DNA from: Candidatus Omnitrophota bacterium
GTDB lineage: Bacteria; Omnitrophota; Gorgyraeia; Gygaellales; Profunditerraquicolaceae
Direction: 5' to 3'
Assembly: GCA_028715415.1 (NCBI GenBank)
Contig: JAQURX010000003.1
Location: 121,903 to 173,935 of the forward strand
Length of the DNA: 52,033 bases
The first letter of the stretch is position 1, and each line of letters opens with the position of its first letter. Under the pieces are notes generated by a model. That model had not been told where the DNA came from, searched no databases, and saw nothing but the letters and a program-made list of their open reading frames with translations. Positions 8,387 to 16,268 of this stretch are shown piece by piece. The position numbers and the translations under genes are program-made.

Positions 8387-9514
8387 GTGAAAAAGATAAT
8401 TTTATTAATGTTTGCTGCATTTTTGCTCTCCGGATGCGCAACCTATAAATTCCAGAAAGGCCTTCCCCCACATGATAAGGGGTATGTTGCCTCCAGGGAT
8501 GGTAAGGTTATCCTTGAGTATACTGTCGGTAAGGATGATTCTGTCCCGGATTTAACAATTGCCAAGCAGCGTTTTAAAAGAAGAAGGGTAACTGTAGAAG
8601 ATTATTGCAAAAAAATTGGTTCTGTTGAAAATAGATTTAAGGAGATGTTTGTTGATTATCCGGTTATGATTTTTAAATTTATTACCGGTGTTTTCCGCCT
8701 GCCTTTCATTGCCGTATCAGAATATAAATATGAACATGATCCAGAATACAGGAAGAAAATCCAGGCTATTGAAGCTAAGAAAGATGTTGAGGAACGAGCC
8801 CGTATTAAAGAAATCAGAGATAAATTGAATGCATATATTAAGGAAGATTTAGCAAAAGAGCCGCCTTTAGCGGAAAAATTACCTGAGAAGGAAGTTTCAG
8901 CTCCGGCAGTTTTATCAGAACCTAAGCCTGAGGCTATCCCTGTTAGCGTCCCTGCACCTGAGCAAGTAGCTCAAGTTCAGCCTCAACAAGAGAAGGCAAA
9001 GGAGGATATTGCACAGGAGCCAGTTGTTGTGCAAAAAGAGGGCAAGGTATCCGAGGAGATAAAAGAAGAATTACCTGTGGAGCCTCAGAAGGAAGAAATT
9101 AAGGTTGACCAGTTGAAAGAAAAATCCACAGAAATAGATTTACAGATACAAGAACAAGAATCTTTAGTTAAACAGCCGGAAGTAAAAGAACCAGTTGAGG
9201 AGTCTCTCAAAGAGGCAGTTCCTAGTAAAAAGATTTCTACACAATCGCCGCATATAGTAATCTCTGCAAAGCCGAATAAAGGATTTTCTCCGTTAAGAGT
9301 GCATTTTTATGCTAAAGCTTATTCGCCAAAGGCAAAGATTGTTTCATATGAATGGGATTTTGGCGATGGGGATACATCTAAATTGCAGAATCCTTATAAT
9401 ACATTTATTAGTTCTAGCTATGGGTCAAAGCTTTATACTGTAACGGTTACTGTTTATGATAATAAGGGTGGGAGCGCTACTGCAAGTACGGTTATTGAAG
9501 TAAAGAATAAATAA
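8387..9514 (+). CDS. Lipoprotein with C-terminal PKD domain
   Basis: A GTG start follows an AAGGAG-type SD. The N-terminus has a lipoprotein signal ending in the lipobox LLSGC (Cys18), so the mature protein should be lipid-anchored in the outer or inner membrane. Residues 20-145 form an unrecognised domain. Residues about 150-285 are rich in Pro, Glu, Val and Lys and probably form an extended linker across the periplasm or wall. Residues 290-375 are a PKD domain with YEWDFGDGDTS and LYTVTVTVYDNKGGSATAS. PKD domains usually mediate protein or carbohydrate contacts at the cell surface. The gene appears monocistronic, and its true partner is unknown. Confidence 0.75.
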   Translation: MKKIILLMFAAFLLSGCATYKFQKGLPPHDKGYVASRDGKVILEYTVGKDDSVPDLTIAKQRFKRRRVTVEDYCKKIGSVENRFKEMFVDYPVMIFKFITGVFRLPFIAVSEYKYEHDPEYRKKIQAIEAKKDVEERARIKEIRDKLNAYIKEDLAKEPPLAEKLPEKEVSAPAVLSEPKPEAIPVSVPAPEQVAQVQPQQEKAKEDIAQEPVVVQKEGKVSEEIKEELPVEPQKEEIKVDQLKEKSTEIDLQIQEQESLVKQPEVKEPVEESLKEAVPSKKISTQSPHIVISAKPNKGFSPLRVHFYAKAYSPKAKIVSYEWDFGDGDTSKLQNPYNTFISSSYGSKLYTVTVTVYDNKGGSATASTVIEVKNK

Positions 9515-9564
9515 AATTCTCTCCAAGCGTTGATTTTCCGACGGGAACAAATCACCAAATAATA

Positions 9565-9592
9565 TTGACAAACCAATGTATTCTGATATAAT
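9565..9592 (+). promoter_or_regulatory. Sigma-70-type promoter for the PilZ gene
   Basis: TTGACA at 9565-9570 and TATAAT at 9587-9592 are separated by 16 bp; both boxes are perfect consensus. The start codon follows 26 bp later with AAGGAG at 9606-9611. Confidence 0.85.
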
Positions 9593-9618
9593 TCTGCCTT
9601 TAGAGAAGGAGATTAATT

Positions 9619-10116
9619 ATGGAAAAGTATTCATTCTTAAAAGATCCAAGAGCACTGGCGGAGATAAGAAAACATAAATGGATTGAGAGCCAAAAAGCAG
9701 GGCGGGAAATTGGTTTTGCTACAGCTGCCTGCGATTGGGTGGATAAATACGGGCAACCCTGGAAAGAAAATCATGTTAAAGAAGGTAAAAACTACAGCGC
9801 TTTTATAGAAAAAAGAAGGTTCCGTAGATTCCGGCTTGACTGCGACATAGAATTAAAAAATGACGCAGCTTCTTTGATGGCTCATCGTGTTGATATAAGT
9901 TATTTTGGAGTCTCTTGTATTACTTCTAATTATCTTAATGCCGGCAGTCGTCTTAATATACATTTAAGATTAAATTCCGATTCCAGTAATGAATTAAACT
10001 GTGGGGCGATAGTAGAAAGAGTGGCTTTCGTTGACCATGATAACTATGAATTATTCCTGAAGTTTGATGAAACCAGCCAGCAGCAAATAGAAAATAGCAA
10101 ATTTTTTAGCAATTAA
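9619..10116 (+). CDS. PilZ-domain c-di-GMP-binding protein
   Basis: The 165-residue protein has a PilZ domain at about residues 64-160 with both c-di-GMP signature parts: RxxxR (Arg66 to Arg70 in EKRRFRRFRLD) and DxSxxG (Asp92, Ser94, Gly97). The N-terminal 60 residues (DPRALAEIRKHKWIESQKAG) are a separate, mostly helical segment that I do not recognise. It has its own consensus promoter and SD. PilZ proteins transmit c-di-GMP levels to motility, pili or polysaccharide export. Candidate targets in this window are the pilin-like genes and the polysaccharide operon, but no direct link is shown. Confidence 0.85.
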   Translation: MEKYSFLKDPRALAEIRKHKWIESQKAGREIGFATAACDWVDKYGQPWKENHVKEGKNYSAFIEKRRFRRFRLDCDIELKNDAASLMAHRVDISYFGVSCITSNYLNAGSRLNIHLRLNSDSSNELNCGAIVERVAFVDHDNYELFLKFDETSQQQIENSKFFSN

Positions 10117-10140
10117 CCTTACCCTTCTTTTAAAAAATAT

Positions 10141-10182
10141 TAGGCATAATCTATCTAAAAGTTATATAATAGATTATGCCTA
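10141..10182 (+). promoter_or_regulatory. Leaderless-type promoter inside a perfect 14-bp inverted repeat
   Basis: TAGGCATAATCTAT (10141-10154) is exactly repeated inverted at 10169-10182 with a 14-bp spacer. The right arm contains the ATG of the next gene (10176). A perfect TATAAT (10165-10170) ends only 5 bp before that ATG, with a weak -35 (TAGGCA, 10141-10146, 18-bp spacing). No SD is present. The dyad could be an operator covering the promoter, or the transcript could begin at the ATG. Confidence 0.6.
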
Positions 10183-11381
10183 AAATCCTTAACTCTTTTA
10201 AAAAAAACCTTATCATACTAATATTGCTGTCGTTGTTTGTTAGGATTATTACCTTTGGCAGTGTTGAGCTCAATGGTTATGATGAGAGAGCGTACAATAT
10301 CTTTATGCAAGCATTACATAAAGATGGGATCAGTGGAATCCGGGATCTCGTTAATTCCTATCCTTCAGATGAATTTCTATCTCAAGGCCCGCTGCCTTTC
10401 AGGATTTTGTTTTATCTCTTGGGTGCGTTAACTTGTAAGGTTTTTGGCCATTGTTCTTTATCCAATCTTGCAATTATTTCCTTTTTTTCCGGATTTGGAA
10501 TAATTATTGCTGGATTTATTCTATTTAGGAAATGGTTTAGCCCGGGAGTGGCATTTCTTTCCGCATTACTTTTAATAACCTCTCCGCTTGCAATTGCGCT
10601 TTCCCGCCGTGCCCTCCAGGATTCTTTTTTTACTTTTATCGTTATTCTATCCATTTTGTTTTTTCATCGGTGCCTTTTTCGGGGGAAGAAAGCAGATTTT
10701 TATCTATTAGGCCTATTTGTCCTCTTAGGTTTGCTGACGAAGGAATCAATGATACTGCTTTATCCTTGTTTCGGATTAATAGCGATATATTATAGGGAAA
10801 ACCTTTCTTCTAAACTTCTGGCTAAATTATTCATCTTTCTTATAATTTCACCAATTCTTTATTTACTTATTAGCGCTTGCCTCGCAGGGGGTTTTGATGT
10901 CTATTTTAAAACTTATTTACAATATTTATTTATGCAGAATAAAATTGCTTATGCAATCAAGTATCAATCCGGAGGTTTGCTTAGGTATATAATTGATTTT
11001 ATGTTAGTTTCTCCATTTGTATTTTTGTTTTCTATCTTCGGTTTGGTAACTTTTTTGTTAAGCAGGATTGCAAAAAGCAAAGCTGATTCAGCGGTAATTT
11101 ATCTTGCCGGTGGTTTTTTAGTTTTTAGTTTGTTACCAATAATGAATTTGAGGCTGGTTTTATTTTTGGATTTGTTTTTAAGGGCTTTTGTTATTTTAGG
11201 GGTAGTTTTTATTGCTAGAAAAATAAAGATAAGAAGATTTAGTTATACAGTTATCATTTTACTTTTGTTGTTCCTAATCTCTGCTGATATCAGCCAATAT
11301 TTCCGCCTATTTATAAAATCAAATATCTACGATCCAGTTACCATAGAGCTAATGCGGGGAAACGGGCTTATTATGAAATGA
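10176..11381 (+). CDS. Multi-pass membrane glycosyltransferase (GT39/GT83-like)
   Basis: The 401-residue protein has about ten hydrophobic segments. An early acidic loop (VELNGYDERAYN) after the first membrane helix resembles the DE-type catalytic loop of the ArnT/PMT family. That family transfers sugars from polyprenyl-phosphate donors on the outer face of the inner membrane. ALSRRALQDSFFTF and KESMILLYPCFG also resemble conserved loops of the family. Acceptor and donor are unknown. It overlaps the following methyltransferase by 4 bp (ATGA). The start has no SD and sits just after a TATAAT box. Confidence 0.72.
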   Translation: MPKILNSFKKNLIILILLSLFVRIITFGSVELNGYDERAYNIFMQALHKDGISGIRDLVNSYPSDEFLSQGPLPFRILFYLLGALTCKVFGHCSLSNLAIISFFSGFGIIIAGFILFRKWFSPGVAFLSALLLITSPLAIALSRRALQDSFFTFIVILSILFFHRCLFRGKKADFYLLGLFVLLGLLTKESMILLYPCFGLIAIYYRENLSSKLLAKLFIFLIISPILYLLISACLAGGFDVYFKTYLQYLFMQNKIAYAIKYQSGGLLRYIIDFMLVSPFVFLFSIFGLVTFLLSRIAKSKADSAVIYLAGGFLVFSLLPIMNLRLVLFLDLFLRAFVILGVVFIARKIKIRRFSYTVIILLLLFLISADISQYFRLFIKSNIYDPVTIELMRGNGLIMK

Positions 11382-12250
11382 AAAGAATAATTAAAAAATT
11401 TCTTAAGGCAAGCAAAGGCGCTTTAAAGAAAATAAATAGTCGGTTGCTTTGGGAATGGCGTTATTCGCTTCTTAGAAAACCAAAGACAAGAAAATGGCTT
11501 CCTCTTGATTGTGAGAAAATAATAAATGAACTAAAGGGCAATAGTTTTAATGTATTAGAATATGAGATAGATATAGATGATTTTAATAGATATAAAAACA
11601 GGGCTGAGTATCAAAATTATCCCGAATATCATTCTGGCGGAAAGAATATTGAAAAAATCCTTGAGCACTATTTAGCAGCAAAATTATTGGATTTATCTAA
11701 AGACGATGTACTTATTGATATCGCGAACAATAATTCTCCCGCACCGGAAATATATCAAAAATTATACGGTTGCAAAGCCTATCGGCAGGACCTGCAATTC
11801 CCTCGCGGGATTAAAGGCAACATAATCGGAGGGGATGCCAGTTGTATGCCGGTTAATGACGGATTTTGTACAAAAATGTCTCTGCACTGTTCTTTTGAAC
11901 ATTTTGAGCAAGATACCGATAGCCTGTTTATTAAAGAAGCGTCTAGAGTTTTAGCCAAAGGAGGAAAGGTTTGCATAGTGCCGCTTTACCTTTTTAATAA
12001 ATACGTGATTGAAACAGACCTTGTTTTTTTGCCAAGAAAAGGATTTGTTTTTGAAAGTGATGCTGAGGTGTGTTGTGTAAAAGATTGGTTCTGCCGGCAC
12101 GGCCGGTTTTATGATATAAATCATTTAATTGATAGAATAAAAAATAATCTAGGTGATTTTAAGTTAACAATCTATGTAGTCAAGAATGAAAAAGAAGTAA
12201 GCCCAACTTGCCACGTAAAGTTTATTGGGATTTTTGAGAAAGGAAATTAA
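11378..12250 (+). CDS. Class I SAM-dependent methyltransferase-like protein
   Basis: The 290-residue protein has a Methyltransf_11-like core at about residues 105-205. VLIDIANNNSPAPEIY occupies the SAM-binding glycine-loop position but with few glycines. GGDASCMPVNDGFCTKMSLHCSFEHFE resembles motifs II-III, and EASRVLAKGGKVCIVPLY is a typical motif-IV region. The weak glycine loop makes SAM binding likely rather than certain. The start codon overlaps the stop of the membrane glycosyltransferase, so the pair may act on the same glycan. The natural substrate cannot be read from the sequence. Confidence 0.65.
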   Translation: MKRIIKKFLKASKGALKKINSRLLWEWRYSLLRKPKTRKWLPLDCEKIINELKGNSFNVLEYEIDIDDFNRYKNRAEYQNYPEYHSGGKNIEKILEHYLAAKLLDLSKDDVLIDIANNNSPAPEIYQKLYGCKAYRQDLQFPRGIKGNIIGGDASCMPVNDGFCTKMSLHCSFEHFEQDTDSLFIKEASRVLAKGGKVCIVPLYLFNKYVIETDLVFLPRKGFVFESDAEVCCVKDWFCRHGRFYDINHLIDRIKNNLGDFKLTIYVVKNEKEVSPTCHVKFIGIFEKGN

Positions 12251-12255
12251 GGATT

Positions 12256-12939
12256 ATGCATATACCAGACGGATATTTGGGCCCTACGACTTGCGGGTTT
12301 TTTTACATTGTCATGTTGCCGATATGGGCACTTGCCTCAAAGATCGTTAAGAAAACATTGAAAGCCAGGCAAGTTCCATTACTTGCAATAGGGGCTGCAT
12401 TTAGTTTTGTTATAATGATGTTTAATGTTCCAATCCCGGGTGGCACAACCGGGCATGCTGTGGGAGGAGTGCTTGTTGCAATATTGTTGGGGCCCTGGGC
12501 AGCATGTATTGCTATAACTGTTGCCTTGGTTATTCAGGCATTGTTATTTGGCGATGGGGGAATTACCGCTATTGGGGCCAATTGTTTTAACATGGGCTTT
12601 GTTCTGCCATTCTCCGGATACTATATCTATAAAGTAATTAGTTTTAATTCTTCGGTATATTCAGCCAGAAGAGTTATTGCTGCTGGCATCGCCGGTTACA
12701 TAGCGCTTAATATTGCAGCTGGGTTAACTGGTTTTGAATTTGGTATTCAGCCATTGCTGCACAAAACTTTAAGCGGGAAAGCATTATATTGCCCTTACGG
12801 ATTAAATGCTGCATTACCTGCCATGTTAGGGGAACATTTGTTGGTTTTTGGATGGGTTGAGGCAATAGTAACGGCTTTAGTGGTAAAATATTTACAGAAA
12901 CAATCCCCTGAACTACTTGAAGAAAGGGAGGTGGCATAA
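12256..12939 (+). CDS. cbiM: ECF-type nickel/cobalt transporter substrate-specific component CbiM/NikM
   Basis: CbiM/NikM is the membrane S-component that captures Co2+ or Ni2+. The N-terminus MHIPDGYL is diagnostic because the amino group and His2 bind the metal, which fixes the start. Six to seven hydrophobic segments follow, with NVPIPGGTTGHAVGG and GDGGITAIGANCFNMG as family motifs. An AAGGAAATTAAGG purine stretch precedes the ATG. It is the first gene of a four-gene operon with PDGLE protein, CbiQ and CbiO. Nickel versus cobalt cannot be settled. No cobalamin riboswitch is possible in the 5-bp gap upstream, and none is seen nearby. Confidence 0.93.
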   Translation: MHIPDGYLGPTTCGFFYIVMLPIWALASKIVKKTLKARQVPLLAIGAAFSFVIMMFNVPIPGGTTGHAVGGVLVAILLGPWAACIAITVALVIQALLFGDGGITAIGANCFNMGFVLPFSGYYIYKVISFNSSVYSARRVIAAGIAGYIALNIAAGLTGFEFGIQPLLHKTLSGKALYCPYGLNAALPAMLGEHLLVFGWVEAIVTALVVKYLQKQSPELLEEREVA

Positions 12940-13271
12940 TGAAAATGATTACTAAATTCTGGATTGGTATTGGCGTATTGATTATTTTGTCTCCTCTTGG
13001 ATTAATCCTTCCTGAATATTTTAAAGCAGGAAGCGCTTGGGGCGAGTGGGGTGCTGATGAAATACAGAAGTTGGTTGGATACGTGCCAAAGGGTTTAGAG
13101 AAATTATCAACTTTATGGAGTTCTCCTATTCCAGACTATGCTTTTAAAGGCTGGGAGGAAAAAGGACTGGGGAATTTAAGCTTATCATACATATTTTCTG
13201 CTATAATTGGGATATTAGCTGTTGTTTTAGTAGCCTTTCTTTTGGGAAAGTTCTTAAGTAGAAAAGATTAA
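12939..13271 (+). CDS. PDGLE-domain/CbiN-like accessory subunit of the Ni/Co transporter
   Basis: The 110-residue protein has two membrane segments (about residues 5-25 and 83-105) flanking an external loop with PDYAFKGWEEKGLGNLSLSYIFSAIIG, a PDGLE-domain style end. In CbiMNQO/NikMNQO systems this small subunit is needed for transport with CbiM. It begins at the last base of the cbiM stop and ends 3 bp before cbiQ, so it is clearly part of the operon. Confidence 0.8.
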   Translation: MKMITKFWIGIGVLIILSPLGLILPEYFKAGSAWGEWGADEIQKLVGYVPKGLEKLSTLWSSPIPDYAFKGWEEKGLGNLSLSYIFSAIIGILAVVLVAFLLGKFLSRKD

Positions 13272-13274
13272 TTA

Positions 13275-14114
13275 ATGAAGAAAAACAATTTTGTTGAGCG
13301 TTCTATTCTTGGTACTTTGTCTTTTTTGAAGGAATCTATTTTTGCTGATGAATATGCTTTGAAGAAGGGATTTCTACAGTCTTTAGACCCAAGGATAAAA
13401 ACAATAATCTTTTTGATCTTCATTCTCCAGATACTTTTTACAGGAAATATATTTGTTCTGTTATACCTGTACGCGTTGTGTTTGTTATTAACATTTATTT
13501 CTAAGATTTCTTTAGGATTCTTTTTGAAGAGGACATGGGTATTTATTCCATTATTTTCGTTTTTTATTGCTATCCCAGCCATCTTTAGTATTTTTACTCC
13601 GGGAGAAGCGCTGGTTGTTTTTCAAATAGCTAATTTCAAATTTATCATTACCCGTCAAGGATTATCCTCGGCATCTTTGTTTGTAGCGCGGGTTATAACT
13701 TCGGTTTCCTTCGGCGTCCTTTTGAGTATTACCACCAAGCATTTTGAATTACTAAAGGTGTTGCGGATTTTTAGAATACCTCAGATTTTTGTAATGACTC
13801 TTGGGATGTGTTACCGCTACATTTATCTTTTTATTGAGGTAATCCAGAATACCTATTTAGGGATTAAAAGCAGGTGCGGAAATGTTTTTTCCGTGAAAAA
13901 AGGGCAGGGGATAGTGGCATGGAATATTGCAAGCCTATGGCAGCGTTCTTATGTCTTGCATCAAGATGTTTATGATGCTATGCTTTCCCGCGGATATACC
14001 GGAGAATCAAAGACGATGGATGAATTTCATGCGACATTTAAGGATTGGTTCTGGCTGGGGTTAACAATTTTAATTTTTGGTTTAAGCTTATGGCAAAATC
14101 ATTATTTGAACTAA
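13275..14114 (+). CDS. cbiQ: ECF transporter transmembrane component CbiQ
   Basis: CbiQ is the T-component that couples the ATPase to the substrate-binding subunit. The 279-residue protein carries LQSLDPRIKTIIFLIFI near residue 35 (the conserved DPR start of the family) and five to six membrane helices. A cytoplasmic coupling region contains RCGNVFSVKKGQG and DAMLSRGYTGES; the latter is the xxxRGY-type motif where the ATPase docks. Its 3' end overlaps cbiO by 25 bp. Confidence 0.92.
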   Translation: MKKNNFVERSILGTLSFLKESIFADEYALKKGFLQSLDPRIKTIIFLIFILQILFTGNIFVLLYLYALCLLLTFISKISLGFFLKRTWVFIPLFSFFIAIPAIFSIFTPGEALVVFQIANFKFIITRQGLSSASLFVARVITSVSFGVLLSITTKHFELLKVLRIFRIPQIFVMTLGMCYRYIYLFIEVIQNTYLGIKSRCGNVFSVKKGQGIVAWNIASLWQRSYVLHQDVYDAMLSRGYTGESKTMDEFHATFKDWFWLGLTILIFGLSLWQNHYLN

Positions 14115-14902
14115 AAGAAATTTATTTTTCCTATCTTGGTAAAATCCCGGCGTTATGCGGGATTAATTTAAAAATAGAAGAGGGTTCTAAGGTCGCGGTT
14201 ATCGGAGCTAATGGGACTGGCAAGCCCACACTTCTTACTATGCTTGATGCGTTGGCGTTTCCGGATAAAGGAAGCATAAAAGCTTTTGATAAAGAATTAA
14301 CCGAAGAACTTTTTACCGATAATGAATTTTCGCGTTTTTTTAGAAGCAAGGTAGGATTTGTATTCCAGAATCCGGAAGTGCAATTGTTTTGCCCGACGGT
14401 TAAAGAAGATATTGCTTTTGGCCCGCTTCAACTGGGGGTTAGCCCGGAAGAGACAAAAAAGCGCCTTGAGGAAGTAGTATCTGAGCTTAGGATAGCGCAT
14501 ATATTAGGAAGGTCGCCTCATCAGCTTAGCATTGGAGAAAAAAGAAAAGTTGCTATTGCATCGGTATTGGCTGTTAAGCCGGATGTATTGCTTTTGGATG
14601 AACCAACAGCTGGCCTTGATCCGCAAACCACCCGCGATATTATTGATATTCTTGTTGATCAAAATAAGGCAGGAAAAACTATTCTGACAGCAACCCACGA
14701 TATGCATATTATTGAAGAGATTGCTGATGTTGTGCATGTTTTTAGCACTGATAAAAAGATAGTCCGCAGCGCAAACCCTTCAGAGCTATTATCCGACCAG
14801 CTATTTCTAGAAACACACAATCTTGTGCATATCCATCGCCATCATCACAAAGAAGTCGTTCATACCCATTCTCACTTGCACAAAGACGAACACCACCATT
14901 AA
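14090..14902 (+). CDS. cbiO: ECF transporter ATPase CbiO with an altered Walker A and a His-rich tail
   Basis: From the ATG at 14090 the protein has 270 residues. A longer in-frame start 45 bp upstream would lie deep inside cbiQ and add non-family residues. Q-loop FQNPEVQLF, signature LSIGEKRK and Walker B VLLLDEPTAGLDP (Asp170, Glu171) are intact. Walker A reads GANGTGKPT (39-47): the Ser/Thr normally after the Lys, which helps hold Mg2+, is Pro46. A single base (CCC instead of TCC) accounts for it, so a sequencing error or a true mutation are both possible. The last 30 residues are rich in His (HIHRHHHKEV, HTHSHLHKDEHHH), a metal-binding tail that supports Ni/Co transport. Confidence 0.92.
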   Translation: MAKSLFELKEIYFSYLGKIPALCGINLKIEEGSKVAVIGANGTGKPTLLTMLDALAFPDKGSIKAFDKELTEELFTDNEFSRFFRSKVGFVFQNPEVQLFCPTVKEDIAFGPLQLGVSPEETKKRLEEVVSELRIAHILGRSPHQLSIGEKRKVAIASVLAVKPDVLLLDEPTAGLDPQTTRDIIDILVDQNKAGKTILTATHDMHIIEEIADVVHVFSTDKKIVRSANPSELLSDQLFLETHNLVHIHRHHHKEVVHTHSHLHKDEHHH

Positions 14903-14940
14903 TTTATTTTTAAAATATTATAAGTTTATTTTAAATCAGT

Positions 14941-15017
14941 GCTTCCTGTCGCCGAGCTTTCCCGCCGTGCTCGCCCACTGCGCCCGGCGGGGTCCCCTTC
15001 TCGGCGTCACCCGCTGA
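14941..15017 (-). repeat. GC-rich structured repeat, copy B (inverted relative to copy A)
   Basis: Its reverse complement shares two exact 19-nt blocks with copy A at 8227-8308, in the same order. One arm changes GGTGGGG in copy A to GGCGGGA here. The GT-to-GC change keeps pairing with CCCGCC, which hints at a conserved fold. Confidence 0.8.
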
Positions 15018-15047
15018 TTTTATAACGAATTTACACACACTTTTGTT

Positions 15048-15076
15048 TTGCTTGAGGATATTTTTTATGATAAAAT
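15048..15076 (+). promoter_or_regulatory. Promoter of the pilin-like operon, possibly leaderless
   Basis: TTGCTT at 15048-15053 and TAAAAT at 15071-15076 are 17 bp apart. The ATG of the first pilin-like gene follows after 6 bp with no SD, so the transcript may start at or next to the start codon. Confidence 0.5.
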
Positions 15077-15082
15077 AAGCCT

Positions 15083-15877
15083 ATGCGGAAGAAGGGATTT
15101 GCCCTGATTGCTGTTATCATTTTGATTCTTTTTGTGGGTATGGCTATTTTAGGCTCAACCCAGTTTATTGGCAATCGTTTTAAAGGATTTGATACTTGGT
15201 TGAGGGTATCGCGTGCCCGTTATAATGCGCAGGCAGGGATATATTACGCTGTATATCAATATAGAAATAGCGGGACAACTTTTGCTTCAGGGACGACAGT
15301 TAATATAGATGCAAATAATTCCTTCCGTTTTACCAGCGTAGGAGGAGGTAGTAGTGGAGCAGCTTCTTCTCTTGTAATAAATGCCACTGCTTCTTCGACC
15401 GGCGGAACCGGGAATAGAGATCTTTTAGGTATTACTCTCCAGAATACTTCTGCAAGCCCAATCACAATTGCCTCAATGAACATAACTTGGAATAATACAA
15501 GATCGCTTAACCAAGTTGTAATTAATGGTGTTACGGTTTTTACTGGGACTGTTGTTTCTCCGGGAGGAAATGTAAATATAACCAATACTACAATTCCTGC
15601 AAGTACAACCCGTCCACTTACTCGTCTTCGCTTTTCAGGTAATATGACTGGTACAACCATTACTATTCAATGTGTTATGACTGACGCTACTTCTACAAGC
15701 GTTTGCACTGTCTTGCCTACACCCGTAACTACCTGTACTACTCCCGGAGGTAATCTTACCATTACTTCAACCGGCAAAACTGCTAACTCCGGATTATATA
15801 AAACTATTCAAGCGACTTATATCGCTTCAACCGGAAACATATCCGCTTATCAGGAGATAAATACAAGTGTTCCTTAA
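15083..15877 (+). CDS. PilX/GspK-like minor pilin protein
   Basis: The N-terminus MRKKGFALIAVIILILFV has the type III (prepilin) signal: a basic leader, Gly5 before the cut, Phe at +1 and a long hydrophobic helix. Residue +5 is Ala instead of the usual Glu, as in GspK/PilX-type minor subunits that cap the pilus tip. The remaining 240 residues are Thr/Ser-rich beta-type sequence with few charges. Three consecutive pilin-like genes overlap here, as is common for minor (pseudo)pilin sets. No assembly ATPase or secretin lies in the window, so pili and type II secretion cannot be told apart. Confidence 0.75.
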   Translation: MRKKGFALIAVIILILFVGMAILGSTQFIGNRFKGFDTWLRVSRARYNAQAGIYYAVYQYRNSGTTFASGTTVNIDANNSFRFTSVGGGSSGAASSLVINATASSTGGTGNRDLLGITLQNTSASPITIASMNITWNNTRSLNQVVINGVTVFTGTVVSPGGNVNITNTTIPASTTRPLTRLRFSGNMTGTTITIQCVMTDATSTSVCTVLPTPVTTCTTPGGNLTITSTGKTANSGLYKTIQATYIASTGNISAYQEINTSVP

Positions 15878-16268
15878 TTTCATTAAAGCAAAACGTTCAT
15901 TTACCTTTATTGAAATTATTATGGTGATAGTCATCTTGGGGATTATCTCTGCAGCAGTAGGCACTTTTGTAATTGAGCTGTCAATTGCTTCCGCAAGGTC
16001 TAGTGAATATACTACTGCCATGAACTTAGCCCGCATGGAAATGGAGGTGGTGAATAATCTTCCTTATGCTAGTATCACCAGCCTTACTACCAATAATTAT
16101 AATGGTTATCTTTACACCGTAGTCAGGACGGTTTCTTTTGTTTTTGGCGATGCTCTTTCCGCAGAAAGCCTTAAACAAATTTTAATTCAGGTAAGAAAGT
16201 CTGGCTCAACGGATAATCTTGCCACACTCTACACTTATATCGCCAAGAATGTAACAGCAGGGCTATGA
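15867..16268 (+). CDS. Prepilin-like minor (pseudo)pilin, PilV/GspI-like
   Basis: A GTG start at 15867 is supported by CAGGAG at 15851-15856. The N-terminus has the prepilin pattern KRS|FTFIEIIMVIVILGIIS, with Glu at +5 and a hydrophobic helix. The residue before the cleavage site is Ser rather than Gly, which is uncommon and may slow processing by PilD. The 133-residue protein is short, with a small globular C-terminal part. It overlaps the first pilin-like gene by 11 bp and the third by 4 bp, which suggests coordinated synthesis. Confidence 0.75.
   Translation: MFLNFIKAKRSFTFIEIIMVIVILGIISAAVGTFVIELSIASARSSEYTTAMNLARMEMEVVNNLPYASITSLTTNNYNGYLYTVVRTVSFVFGDALSAESLKQILIQVRKSGSTDNLATLYTYIAKNVTAGL

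Noticed and set aside
12250-12256. Cobalamin riboswitch or NikR site before cbiM
   Set aside because: The gap to the upstream gene is about 5 bp and no such motif was recognised in the preceding gene end.
15256-15660. Open frame of 134 codons on the minus strand inside the first pilin-like gene
   Set aside because: It is a shadow of the Thr/Ser-rich coding sequence, with no SD or recognisable protein pattern.
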